DNA from: Cloeon dipterum | Taxonomy: Eukaryota > Arthropoda > Insecta > Ephemeroptera > Baetidae | NCBI RefSeq assembly: GCF_949628265.1 | Contig: NC_088788.1 | Span: 5,518,001 to 5,582,000, forward strand | DNA: 64,000 nucleotides | Direction: 5' to 3' | Shown here: piece after piece, positions 33,590 to 46,400 of the stretch | How positions within the stretch are numbered: the first letter of the stretch is position 1 | How the letters are laid out: each line of letters opens with the position of its first letter | Position numbers and translations under genes: made by a program | The notes under the pieces: model-generated | Told to the model about the DNA's origin: nothing | The model's database searches: none | What the model saw: the letters and a program-made list of their open reading frames with translations, nothing else

Positions 33590-36500
33590 TCATTGGTTGT
33601 TCGGCCTCGATGAAGAAATATGTGCTTGCAGCAAAATTGCCATGTTGGTTGCACACGAACCAGCTGTCTGTAAATAAATAATATAATTTTAAGCACAACA
33701 ACTTTTTCATTAAAATACTTGCCGCAAAGAGGAGTTCATAATTAATTGTAAAAAGCCCGCAAGCAGTTAATTTCGCATTCCTCAAAGAAATTTCTGACGC
33801 ATACCACAAAAGCTGTGAATAAAAAATGCTTCAAAATATTATTTTGTCAAAATTTGATTTCGATTAGAGCACTGTGCGGTGTCAATTTTCATTACCATGG
33901 TAACCGCATTTTTTTTTTAAATCAAAAACCACAACCGCACCACAACCGCATCGGTCTTGATTGGTAATTCAGTAGGAATTTAGGATGATTTTAAATGTTT
34001 TGAAGCCAAGTCGATGCAAATGGAAGCAGATTAATTTTTTTATTAAAATTGAAGCAATGGGGTTGAAAGGGGATGAGGGTAAGCTTCCCATAAACACTTG
34101 GGCTGTTAGTGGAGGTCAAGGCGAGTCTAACGGTAGTAAATTTTTGCAATTCTGATTGTTGGAACCTGAGATTTGGAGGTTCAAAGAACCCAAAAAGTGG
34201 AAAAATGTAATTTATATTAAGTTATGAAATAACTATCAAGATATCCTAAAAATTACGCCATTCTGAAAAATTTGGCCCGGTTTTTAATTGCGGGCACACA
34301 TTTAAGTGGCTCTTGATCCGATCAACTTGTCCACTAAAAGAAGCCCAAATATTCTATTTATGATGCATCAATAACGTTGTAGTAGTTGATTGGCTTGATA
34401 TTAGATTTAACACTTAATTTATTCAAAGAAAGGAGATTTTTTTAAATTTATGGTATATCATAAAAAGTGCCGTGCAAATTCCCAGAAATTACAACAACGT
34501 TATACATATACCCGTCTCGCGGGACGCCCTACCCGTCCCGCGTGACTGCGAGACGCCCTACCCGTCCCGCGGGACGCCCTACCCGTCCCGCGTGACTGCG
34601 GGACGCCCTACCCGTCCCGCGTGACTGCGAGACGCCCTACCCGTCCCGCGGGACGCCCTACCCGTCCCGCGTGACTGCGGGACGCCATAACCGTCCCGCG
34701 GGACGCCCTACCCGTCCCGCGTGACTGCGGGACGCCATACCCGTCCCGCGTGACTGCGGGACGCCATACCCGTCCCGCGTGACTGCGGGACGCCATACCC
34801 GTCCCGCGTGACTGCAGGACGCCATACCCGTCTCGCGCGAACGCCCTACCCGTCCCGCGTGATGGCCTACCCGTCCCGCGGGACGCCCTACCCGTCCCGC
34901 GTGACTGCGAGACGCCCTACCCGTCCCGCGGGACGCCCTACCCGTCCCGCGTGACTGCGAGACGCCCTACCCGTCCCGCGGGACGCCCTACCCGTCCCGC
35001 GTGACTGCGGGACGCCATAACCGTCCCGCGGGACGCCCTACCCGTCCCGCGTGACTGCGGGACGCCATACCCGTCCCGCGTGACTGCGGGACGCCATACC
35101 CGTCCCGCGTGACTGCAGGACGCCATACCCGTCCCGCGTGACTGCGGGACGCCATACCCGTCCCGCGTGACTGCAGGACGCCATACCCGTCTCGCGCGAC
35201 GCCCTACCCGTCCCGCGTGATGGCCTACCCGTCCCGCGGGACGCCCTACCCGTCCCGCGTGACTGCGAGACGCCCTACCCGTCCCGCGTGACTGCAGGAC
35301 GCCATACCCGTCTCGCGCGACGCCCTACCCGTCCCGCGTGATGGCCTACCCGTCCCGCGGGACGCCATACCCGTCCCGCGTGACTGCGGGACGCCATACC
35401 CGTCCCGCGTGACTGCAGGACGCCATACCCGTCTCGCGCGACGCCCTACCCGTCCCGCGTGATGGCCTACCCGTCCCGCGGGACGCCCTACCCGTCCTGC
35501 GTGACTGCGAGACGCCCTACCCGTCCCGCGGGACGCCCTACCCGTCCCGCGTGACTGCGAGACGCCCTACCCGTCCCGCGGGACGCCCTACCCGTCCCGC
35601 GTGACTGCGGGACGCCATAACCGTCCCGCGGGACGCCCTACCCGTCCCGCGTGACTGCGGGACGCCATACCCGTCCCGCGTGACTGCGGGACGCCATACC
35701 CGTCCCGCGTGACTGCGGGACGCCATACCCGTCCCGCGTGACTGCAGGACGCCATACCCGTCCCGCGTGACTGCGGGACGCCATAACCGTCCCGCGGGAC
35801 GCCCTACCCGTCCCGCGGGACGCCCTACCCGTCCCGCGTGACTGCAGGACGCCATACCCGTCTCGCGCGACGCCCTACCCGTCCCGCGTGATGGCCTACC
35901 CGTCCCGCGGGACGCCCTACCCGTCCCGCGTGACTGCGAGACGCCCTACCCGTCCCGCGGGAAGCCCTACCCGTCCCGCGGGACGCCCTACCCGTCCCGC
36001 GGGACGCCCTACCCGTCCCGCGTGACTGCGGGACGCCCTACCCGTCCCGCGTGACTGCGGGACGCCCTACCCGTCCCGCGTGACTGCGGGACGCCCTACC
36101 CGTCCCGCGTGACTGCGAGACGCCCTACCCGTCCCGCGTGACTGCGGGACGCCCTACCCGTCCCGCGGGACGCCCTACCCGTCCCGCGTGACTGCGGGAC
36201 GCCATACCCGTCCCGCGGGACGCCCTACCCGTCCCGCGTGACTGCGGGACGCCATACCCGTCCCGCGGGACGCCCTACCCGTCCCGCGTGACTGCGGGAC
36301 GCCCTACCCGTCCCGCGGGACGCCCTACCCGTCCCGCGTGACTGCGGGACGCCATACCCGTCCCGCGGGACGCCCTACCCGTCCCGCGTGACTGCGAGAC
36401 GCCCTACCCGTCCCGCGGGACGCCCTACCCGTCCCGCGTGACTGCGAGACGCCCTACCCGTCCCGCGGGACGCCCTACCCGTCCCGCGTGTCTGCGGGAC

Positions 36501-39500
36501 GCCCTACCCGTCCCGCGTGTCTGCGGGACGCCCTACCCGTCCCGCGTGACTGCGAGACGCTCTACCCGTCCCGCGGGACGCCCTACCCGTCCCGCGTGAC
36601 TGCGAGACGCTCTACCCGTCCCGCGGGACGCCCTACCCGTCCCGCGGGACGCCCTACCCGTCCCGCGTGACTGCGGGACGCCCTACCCGTCCCGCGTGAC
36701 TGCGGGACGCCCTACCCGTCCCGCGTGACTGCGTGACGCCCTACCCGTCCCGCGGGACGCCCTACCCGTCCCGCGTGACTGCGAGACGCCCTACCCGTCC
36801 CGCGGGACGCCCTACCCGTCCCGCGTGACTGCGGGACGCCCTACCCGTCCCGCGGGACGCCCTACCCGTCCCGCGTGTCTGCGGGACGCCCTACCCGTCC
36901 CGCGGGACGCCCTACCCGTCCCGCGTGACTGCGGGACGCCATAACCGTGCCGCGGGACGTCCTACCCGTCCCGCGTGATGGCCTACCCGTCCCGCGGGAC
37001 GCCCTACTCGTCCCGCGTGACTGCGGGACGCCCTACCCGTACCGCGTGACTGCAGGATGCCATAACCGTCCCGCGTGATGACCTACCCGTCCCGCGGGAC
37101 GCCCTACCCGTCCCGCGTGACTGCGAGACGCCCTACCCGTCCCGCGGGACGCCCTACCCGTCCCGCCTGTCTGCGGGACGCCCTACCCGTCCCGCGTGAT
37201 GGCCTACCCGTCCCGCGGGACGCCCTACCCGTCCCGCGTGACTGCGAGACGCCATACCCGTCCCGCGGGACGCCCTACCCGTCCCGCGTGACTGCGAGAC
37301 GCCATACCCGTCCCGCGGGACGCCCTACCCGTCCCGCGTGACTGCGTGACGCCCTACCCGTCCCGCGGGACGCCCTCCCCGTCCCGCGTGACTGCGAGAC
37401 GCCCTACCCGTCCCGCGGGACGCCCTACCCGTCCCGCGTGACTGCGGGACGCCCTACCCGTCCCGCGTGACTGCGGGACGCCCTACCCGTCCCGCGTGAC
37501 TGCGAGACGCCCTACCCGTCCCGCGGGACGCCCTACCCGTCCCGCGTGACTGCGTGACGCCCTACCCGTCCCGCGGGACGCCCTACCCGTCCCGCGTGAC
37601 TGCGAGACGCCCTACCCGTCCCGCGGGACGCCCTACCCGTCCCGCGTGACTGCGGGACGCCCTACCCGTCCCGCGTGACTGCGGGACGCCCTACCCGTCC
37701 CGCGTGCCTGCGGGACGCCCTACCCGTCCCGCGGGACGCCCTACCCGTCCCGCGTGACTGCGGGACGCCCTACCCGTACCGCGTGACTGCAGGATGCCAT
37801 AACCGTCCCGCGTGATGACCTACCCGTCCCGCGGGACGCCCTACCCGTCCCGCGTGACTGCGAGACGCCCTACCCGTCCCGCGGGACGCCCTACCCGTCC
37901 CGCGTGTCTGCGGGACGCCCTACCCGTCCCGCGTGATGGCCTACCCGTCCCGCGGGACGCCCTACCCGTCCCGCGTGACTGCGAGACGCCATACCCGTCC
38001 CGCGGGACGCCCTACCCGCCCCGCGTGACTGCGAGACGCCATACCCGTCCCGCGGGACGCCCTACCCGTCCCGCGTGACTGCGTGACGCCCTACCCGTCC
38101 CGCGGGACGCCCTACCCGTCCCGCGTGACTGCAGGACGCCATACCCGTCCCGCGTGACTGCGGGACGCCATAACCGTCCCGCGGGACGCCCTACCCGTCC
38201 CGCGGGACGCCCTACCCGTCCCGCGTGACTGCAGGACGCCATACCCGTCTCGCGCGACGCCCTACCCGTCCCGCGTGATGGCCTACCCGTCCCGCGGGAC
38301 GCCCTACCCGTCCCGCGTGACTGCGAGACGCCCTACCCGTCCCGCGGGAAGCCCTACCCGTCCCGCGGGACGCCCTACCCGTCCCGCGGGACGCCCTACC
38401 CGTCCCGCGTGACTGCGGGACGCCCTACCCGTCCCGCGTGACTGCGGGACGCCCTACCCGTCCCGCGTGACTGCGGGACGCCCTACCCGTCCCGCGTGAC
38501 TGCGAGACGCCCTACCCGTCCCGCGTGACTGCGGGACGCCCTACCCGTCCCGCGGGACGCCCTACCCGTCCCGCGTGACTGCGGGGCGCCATACCCGGCC
38601 CGCGGGACGCCCTACCCGTCCCGCGTGACTGCGGGACGCCATACCCGTCCCGCGGGACGCCCTACCCGTCCCGCGTGACTGCGGGACGCCCTACCCGTCC
38701 CGCGGGACGCCCTACCCGTCCCGCGGGACTGCGGGACGCCATACCCGTCCCGCGGGACGCCCTACCCGTCCCGCGTGACTGCGAGACGCCCTACCCGTCC
38801 CGCGGGACGCCCTACCCGTCCCGCGTGACTGCGAGACGCCCTACCCGTCCCGCGGGACGCCCTACCCGTCCCGCGGGACGCCCTACCCGTCCCGCGTGTC
38901 TGCGGGACGCCCTACCCGTCCCGCGTGACTGCGAGACGCTCTACCCGTCCCGCGGGACGCCCTACCCGTCCCGCGTGACTGCGAGACGCTCTACCCGTCC
39001 CGCGGGACGCCCTACCCGTCCCGCGGGACGCCCTACCCGTCCCGCGTGACTGCGAGACGCCCTACCCGTCCCGCGTGACTGCGGGACGCCCTACCCGTCC
39101 CGCGTGACTGCGTGACGCCCTACCCGTCCCGCGGGACGCCCTACCCGTCCCGCGTGACTGCGAGACGCCCTACCCGTCCCGCGGGACGCCCTACCCGTCC
39201 CGCGTGACTGCGGGACGCCCTACCCGTCCCGCGGGACGCCCTACCCGTCCCGCGTGTCTGCGGGACGCCCTACCCGTCCCGCGGGACGCCCTACCCGTCC
39301 CGCGTGACTGCGGGACGCCATAACCGTGCCGCGGGACGTCCTACCCGTCCCGCGTGATGGCCTACCCGTCCCGCGGGACGCCCTACTCGTCCCGCGTGAC
39401 TGCGGGACGCCCTACCCGTACCGCGTGACTGCAGGATGCCATAACCGTCCCGCGTGATGACCTACCCGTCCCGCGGGACGCCCTACCCGTCCCGCGTGAC

Positions 39501-42410
39501 TGCGAGACGCCCTACCCGTCCCGCGGGACGCCCTACCCGTCCCGCGTGTCTGCGGGACGCCCTACCCGTCCCGCGTGATGGCCTACCCGTCCCGCGGGAC
39601 GCCCTACCCGTCCCGCGTGACTGCGAGACGCCATACCCGTCCCGCGGGACGCCCTACCCGTCCCGCGTGACTGCGGGACGCCATACCCGTCCCGCGGGAC
39701 GCCCTACCCGTCCCGCGTGACTGCGTGACGCCCTACCCGTCCCGCGGGACGCCCTACCCGTCCCGCGTGACTGCGAGACGCCCTACCCGTCCCGCGGGAC
39801 GCCCTACCCGTCCCGCGTGACTGCGGGACGCCCTACCCGTCCCGCGTGACTGCGGGACGCCCTACCCGTCCCGCGTGACTGCGAGACGCCCTACCCGTCC
39901 CGCGGGACGCCCTACCCGTCCCGCGTGACTGCGTGACGCCCTACCCGTCCCGCGGGACGCCCTACCCGTCCCGCGTGACTGCGAGACGCCCTACCCGTCC
40001 CGCGGGACGCCCTACCCGTCCCGCGTGACTGCGGGACGCCCTACCCGTCCCGCGTGACTGCGGGACGCCCTACCCGTCCCGCGTGTCTGCGGGACGCCCT
40101 ACCCGTCCCGCGGGACGCCCTACCCGTCCCGCGTGACTGCGGGACGCCCTACCCGTACCGCGTGACTGCAGGATGCCATAACCGTCCCGCGTGATGACCT
40201 ACCCGTCCCGCGGGACGCCCTACCCGTCCCGCGTGACTGCGAGACGCCCTACCCGTCCCGCGGGACGCCCTACCCGTCCCGCGTGTCTGCGGGACGCCCT
40301 ACCCGTCCCGCGTGATGGCCTACCCGTCCCGCGGGACGCCCTACCCGTCCCGCGTGACTGCGAGACGCCATACCCGTCCCGCGGGACGCCCTACCCGTCC
40401 CGCGTGACTGCGAGACGCCATACCCGTCCCGCGGGACGCCCTACCCGTCCCGCGTGACTGCGTGACGCCCTACCCGTCCCGCGGGACGCCCTACCCGTCC
40501 CGCGTGACTGCGAGACGCCCTACCCGTCCCGCGGGACGCCCTACCCGTCCCGCGTGACTGCGGGACGCCCTACCCGTCCCGCGTGACTGCGGGACGCCCT
40601 ACCCGTCCCGCGTGTCTGCGGGACGCCCTACCCGTCCCGCGGGACGCCCTACCCGTCCCGCGTGACTGCGGGACGCCATAACCGTGCCGCGGGACGTCCT
40701 ACCCGTCCCGCGTGATGGCCTACCCGTCCCGCGGGACGCCCTACTCGTCCCGCGTGACTGCGGGACGCCCTACCCGTACCGCGTGACTGCAGGATGCCAT
40801 AACCGTCCCGCGTGATGACCTACCCGTCCCGCGGGACGCCCTACCCGTCCCGCGGGACGCCCTACCCGTCCCGCGTGACTGCGAGACGCCCTACCCGTCC
40901 CGCGGGACGCCCTACCCGTCCCGCGTGTCTGCGGGACGCCCTACCCGTCCCGCGTGTCTGCGGGACGCCCTACCCGTCCCGCGTGATGGCCTACCCGTCC
41001 CGCGGGACGCCCTACCCGTCCCGCGTGACTGCGAGACGCCATACCCGTCCCGCGGGACGCCCTACCCGTCCCGCGTGACTGCGAGACGCCATACCCGTCC
41101 CGCGGGACGCCCTACCCGTCCCGCGTGACTGCGAGACGCCCTACCCGTCCCGCGGGATGGCCTACCCGTCCCGCGGGACGCCCTACTCATCCCGCGTGAC
41201 TGCGGGACGCCATACCCGTCCCGCGGGACGCCCTACCCGTCCCGCGCGACGCCCTACCCGTGCTAAACAGTCGCATAATAAAAATGGTAAATTTTGATTC
41301 TCAAGATTTGCGGTTTTTGGTGGTTCCACCGCAACCGCAAAAATGAAACCGCAACCGCACCGCAACCGCAAAATTATAACCGCATCTGCGGTTGTGGTGG
41401 GCGGTTTGCGGTTTTTTAGTACCAAAACCGCAACCGCACAGTGCTCTAATTTCGATTTACCTCCTGTCTAGTGGGCGAATCTGGAAGGGAATTAGCAATT
41501 TTGCTTAGAATTGGTCCAGTTTTCTTAGCCTGGCAGATTCAAATTTTCAAGCAACTCAATTTTTTCGCCAATAAAATTATACCTCAATTTCCACTCCAGC
41601 GCAAAAGGCACAAGTCCCAGAAATGATAATGGCATCAAGTACGTTCCAAAAGGTATGTGTGAGCAATGATTTGTTTTCACGGTCATTTAAAAAGTAAAAG
41701 CGGTCCAAATGGTATCTCAAATTATAATAAAAATCCAATATTCCGTAAAGTGCGTGCTCTACTAGCAAAACTAAATATACGGGTCCATAAATGCTTTGAA
41801 TTATTTCGTGTATTTCCATAATTTCTCCATGCTTGCAACACAAGGAGAGCAAATTTTCGTTACGTTTTTCCAAGGATTTGTTCAAAGCATAAATACAATT
41901 TTTAATTAAAATTAAAACAAACACACATTGAATGAAGATGGAATTAAGGTACACATCCGAAAACGCGCTCGGAACAGATTTACAGAAATCATCAAATGTG
42001 TATCCTGTGTTCAAAAAAATTACAAATATGACATGGAAATTAGCATAAATGAAGTGTTTGTAATTCAGCAGATAATTCTCGAAATTCAACTTGTGAATTC
42101 GTTCCAGAATGTTCATCAATGCTCTTTGTTTTGTCAAAACAAAATTGGTTGAAATCAAAAGGAGGAAGCAATAAGAGAGATGTGCACACGATCTAATCAC
42201 TTCTTCTCCACTTACAGCTTCCGTGAATTCTGAATAGGCCCGATCCAGATAAAAATAAGAGCAAATAAAGTAAAATGTGACGACACTGATTTTAAATTTT
42301 GCGGAGCACTCGGAAAACTGGTTGGTTTTCTCGTCAAAGTTTATAAATGCGGTACCAGTAAATTTAAAGAGTTTGAGGAACAGCAAAATGATTTTACGAG
42401 AGTGCAGCAT
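33590..42410 (-). CDS. Gustatory receptor-like gene 2, interrupted in an intron by a 7.6-kb element
   Basis: Four exons on the minus strand: 42410-41583, 41529-41461, 33812-33723 and 33667-33590. Total 1065 nt (354 aa), all phases consistent. The protein is hydrophobic with several predicted membrane spans (SVVTFYFICSYFYL, LSYCFLLLISTNFVL, SIFIQCVFVLILI, YGPVYLVLLVEHALYG, VLDAIIISGTCAFCAG). It carries the receptor-family C-terminal ACGLFTINYELLFA and SCATNMAILLQA. Family: insect 7tm_7 chemoreceptors, ligand-gated channels in sensory neuron membranes; ligand unknown. Intron 2 starts GTAA and is invaded by the transposon at 33865-41448; without it the intron would be about 56 bp. Intron 3 starts GC (GCG|GCAAGT), where the paralogue has GT. 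The gene could still work if the 7.65-kb intron is spliced. An odorant-receptor identity is less likely given the C-terminal motif. Confidence 0.78.
33857..33864. repeat. Target-site duplication, left copy (atttcgat)
   Basis: ATTTCGAT directly precedes the left terminal inverted repeat and is repeated exactly at 41449-41456 after the right one. Eight bases of the form nTnnnnAn fit hAT-type insertion. Confidence 0.85.
33865..41448. mobile_element. hAT-like non-autonomous DNA transposon carrying a giant minisatellite (7584 bp)
   Basis: The ends are perfect 16-bp inverted repeats: TAGAGCACTGTGCGGT at 33865-33880 and its exact reverse complement at 41433-41448, flanked by an 8-bp direct repeat. 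Subterminal regions are rich in short AACCGC/GCGGTT motifs on both sides (for example 33899-33955 and 41312-41435), as expected for transposase binding clusters of hAT elements. The left unique part (33881-34510) is AT-rich without a transposase frame. The bulk (34511-41261) is a GC-rich tandem array. No coding capacity is recognised, so mobilisation would need a transposase from elsewhere. The 8-bp duplication also fits P or Merlin elements, but terminal and target patterns favour hAT. Confidence 0.85.
34511..41261. repeat. GC-rich palindromic minisatellite array (about 6.75 kb)
   Basis: Built from two interleaved unit types, about 21 bp and about 29 bp. Both share cccgtcccgcg and end gacgccMta. 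The short unit contains the perfect 14-bp palindrome CGTCCCGCGGGACG; the long unit has a TGACTGCGNG insertion. Higher-order structure is visible. Landmarks recur at 737 bp (37075/37812 and 39454/40191), and the whole block recurs at about 2.38 kb (37075/39454, 37812/40191, 35861/38248). Long open frames through it (PSRGTPYPSR-like or GRVWRPAVTRDG-like) simply reflect the lack of stop codons in the unit and should not be annotated as genes. Confidence 0.93.
41449..41456. repeat. Target-site duplication, right copy (atttcgat)
   Basis: Exact repeat of 33857-33864, immediately after the right terminal inverted repeat. It lies in the receptor intron 4-12 bp from the 5' splice site at 41461/41460. 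Confidence 0.85.
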
Positions 42411-43435
42411 GTTGCTTTTACACCTTGTAACAACCTGCGATTCAAGTTGAGCATATTTTATTGGCTCGTTTTGGATATTGATTGTGCTCTTCTGTATTTG
42501 TCCCTCTTTGAAAAATTAATCGTGCCTACATCAAGGTATGAGGTTTATTCAGCACGAAATCAATAAAATTGCGTTTGGAAACTTCGTTACATCAATATAA
42601 TTAATACATTAATTTCTCATGAAATAAAAGGGGCTAACAAAATTGCGTCGAAATAACGATCAGGAAAATCGTGATTAAAAAGGTTTATTAATGTGACCAT
42701 TTTAAAACGTTCCAGAACTCATTTGATGGTAATAAGGAGTGCTCATATCGTAAAATTGAGAAAAATTTATAACTCCTTTTCTATGTAAACATATATAATG
42801 AGATAATTTTATTATAAGTGCAGTTTAACCATTTCATCGACTTCAATTCCACGGCTGTAAGCAATTATATTATTTATTATTCGTGTTAATATTATGGAAA
42901 AAATTATCTGTAATTAGTTTATTTATCTTTTGATAAATAAAATGTACTTCAAAAGAAAAGTGAAAAACTGAAAATTTAAATGTTTTATATTCATGTAATT
43001 TATTGTTTCATTCCAAACCAAATGCTTTGCAAAAACTTAAATTAAATAAACCCAATCAACGACATCATGATTTATTAATTTATTACGGCATTCAGATCGT
43101 TTAAAACAATCGTTGAACAACTAAGCCTTTTTCAAACATTTATAAGCTCAAAGGGTTTTGAATATTCAGTTGTCGATGCTGTCTACTAAATTTAAAAAAT
43201 TGCTACACCGAGGAGAAAGCATAAATTAATCAACACGCAAATAATCTTCATGGGTATGAATACAGGTTTTTTGAGAGCTCTACAATTTGTGATCACAACT
43301 TTAGTCGGGATCGTGAAACTACCAAAAATTAATTTTTTAAAAAAATAACCTCAAAAAAGGGGATATCTAACAAATAGAGTAATTTGAATTCTAATTTTTT
43401 CTTCATTCAGAATCTTCCATCGCTGAATTAATTAA
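42411..43435. other. Intergenic AT-rich DNA, receptor promoter side and laccase 3' flank
   Basis: No gene seen. The left part is upstream of the gustatory receptor start. The right part should contain the laccase 3' UTR, with minus-strand AATAAA signals near 43070-43085. Confidence 0.4.
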
Positions 43436-46400
43436 TTAGGCAAAATTGCCGCAAGTTGGGAAGTTCACCGGCGGCTCGACCATCTCGTAATGTTCGCCCA
43501 CTTTAAAAGTGAGTGCCATTCCTAGAGCTGCGTGCTCTCCAATGTGGCAGTGGAACATCCAATATCCTGGAAATCAAAAATTATTTAGATACCAAAGTAA
43601 TATAATAGGGAGCTATTAACCTGGATTGTTAGCGCGGAACCTGAGGAGGACGAGCGCTTTTCCAGGGAGGAGCACTGTATCTTTCCACGGCCCACTCGGA
43701 TTTTTTACAATATCATTCGTGTTTTCTACCAAATTTTTCACTTCTTCGTAGTACGTTTGGCTACTAAAATAATAATGGCCAACCACCTTGAAATCGTATC
43801 CGTGCAGATGGAACGGATGTCCGATTTCGAATGGCCCTCCTGCGTTCAATGAATCAACAAATTCATATTATATTTTTATTTAAAGTGTTATTATAATTAC
43901 GTGGATCATAGAGAACGATTTCGACGAGATCTCCTGTTTGGACCAGAAGTGTATTCGGGCAAACACAGTGCGATCCTTCGCAGCCTGTTGGCGTGTTGTA
44001 CTGGTCCGTGCACAAGGTCGTGCTGGTGATCTGCTGCCACTGCGTGAGGACAGGGAACGAAGGAAACGCCCACGTCACGTTGTTCATCTGAGGGTAGACA
44101 AATTGAACACCAGAAGACTCTGCAAATAATATAAATAAATTTACTAAATATTTTTTTAAATAAAATTTAGGCCAGAAACCCGTGTTTTTTCCAGAATAAA
44201 AACCTATTTATTTTAGTAACAAACCTTTATCCGCTTTTTTTACGGATAATCACAAGCAAAAATAATTGTTGCTGAGTGACCAGTGAATTTAATAAAAAAA
44301 TAATTATTGTTTCAGCGGATAAATTCGTAACAATGCAGAAAAATTTCGAATCTTGTGTTATTCTGACTGTGTGAAAATAAAAACAGTTTGTTTTTGGAAA
44401 TAGTAAGCTTTTTTAGACTGTTTTTTGGTGCAAAATAGACGGTTCCTGATCCGATTTGGAGGGTTTTTGAGACATAATTTTACCATAATTAGCACGTTTT
44501 TCGTCTACAATTTCGCGTTTTTCGATGTTCTTAAACGTTTTTATAAATGCCATTTTCTTGACGAACAGGGATGCTCAAAAACCACGAAGAAAACTCGAGA
44601 TTTGACATCGACCTTATTGAGCTGAATTATGGAGTATTATTTATCCTTTACTGGGAGGGATGCAAGTCAAAAGATATTCCAATTGTTCCCTCAATCAACC
44701 GTTCAACCATTCAAATCAACAAAAAAAAATCAAAGTGCAGAAGATTGCCAAAAATAATAATAATTCTAGTAGCGAATATTTTAAAATGCAATATTTAATA
44801 TTTTTCTTTTCACGTTGGAAATAGGGTTTTTCCTATTTATTTTAGCAAACAACCTTTAGCCGCTTTTGTAGTACGGATCACATAAGCAAAGATAATTGTT
44901 GCTGCGTGACCTAAAGAGTGAATTTAATAAAAAAAATATCGTTTCAGGGAATAAATTCGTAAAAATGCAGAAAAAAACTTGAATCTTGTGCTCTTACCTG
45001 CGAAAAAATTTAGAAGTGCATTTTTGCGCAATTAAATATTGAGGAAAACTTTTTAAGCACATACCGCTGTACACATTAAAGCTGGCGTCAACATAAAAAC
45101 GTTTGTCAGGCGTTCCTTCCAGATTATCAGGTCGATTCAGGGCAGTGTTGTAGTTGACCAGTGAATCCGCTGATATTCTATTTTGCGTTACTGAGTTGAA
45201 AATATCTCTGTCCAGGTTGAAAGCCTTTGAACAAAAATGTAATTAAATTATTTTACTAAAATTTTGCATGTGTTTTCCTACCCTTCCTGGCCTGATAGCG
45301 CTGTTGTACGACGGCTCAGGGTAATTGAGCACCGCTCCCGCATAATTGTCGTAGCGCAGAATCGCATACTGGTGAACACCATTCTTCAGTTCATTGCAGT
45401 CGTCCAATCCACGCACCCTGACGTAGAAGGCAGAATCCCAGGTTGATACAGTTGCGAAAGGAACAACGTCCAATCGTTCACCCGCCGTTAGAAAGACAGA
45501 TTCGACTAAAATAGCGTTTTAAATAATTTGAATCTTAAAAATTGAAGAAATTACCAAGCCCGTCACTGCTTTGCACGGCATTTCCGTCGACGGCCAAGAT
45601 TTCCAGTTGGTGGCCATCGATCGAAATTTGAATGGGACACATCAGAGGACCGTTGAAAATGATGCGGAAACGGTATCTTGTTCCCTGTCAACAAGGTTTG
45701 TAAAAAAGAAAATTCGTAAAAATTATTAATTTAGCTGATCTAATTAAAAAATACTCGTTACGAAATCGTCAGTTATTATCATGGAAGAAAAATATAACAA
45801 TTTTTTAAAGTGGAATGATAGTGAATTTCACACAAAATCCATTAAAACACAATACAGATTAGGTCAGAAGGATCATACGTACAGTTAAAAAATAAATAGT
45901 GCCGGAGAGGGACCAAAAAGAAAAAATATTTCTGAGATGATTCTCGAAAAAATTAACATAATTTTTTTGCTCTTTTTTTATCTCTGTCCAATGACCGGGA
46001 AGGGCGCGCACTGCACTAGCATGAATGCTGAAACCCTGCGGTTCCAATAACACCGCGAACGGATTGAATGGGCGCACCAGGCCGCACAGGGACCCAGCCC
46101 ACTCAAGGGCCACTTGCCATTTTGGGTATTTTTATTTTTCAACTAAAAATTTTAAAGGTTCTTTAACAGCCAGTTGATATTTTCTGACGAATATGGTGCG
46201 AAAAAGTAAATTTAAGAAATATTTACTCAATAGAAAAAATACTGAATATTTCCTCAGCTTTCTGAATCTAGGGCAGTTTTTGACAGTCAAATTTTGAAAA
46301 TCTGCATTTTTTAAAAAAATAAAAAATTACTTTCAAGACTCAAAAGTACTATTTTTATCTTCTCACTATTAAATTTACATATTTTTTCACCCCGGAATCA

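Noticed and set aside
33438-33809. Continuous 123-codon frame as the receptor gene 2 last exon
   Set aside because: Reading through loses the conserved C-terminal motif. The paralogue shows an intron at the same place, so a GC-AG intron is preferred.
34600-41130. Many open frames of 60-125 codons through the GC-rich array
   Set aside because: They are translations of the tandem unit, which happens to lack stops in some frames. They appear on both strands and change length with each unit indel.
34511-41261. CRISPR-like array (regular short repeats)
   Set aside because: Units are directly abutting, with no unique spacers, in an animal genome inside a transposon; it is a minisatellite.
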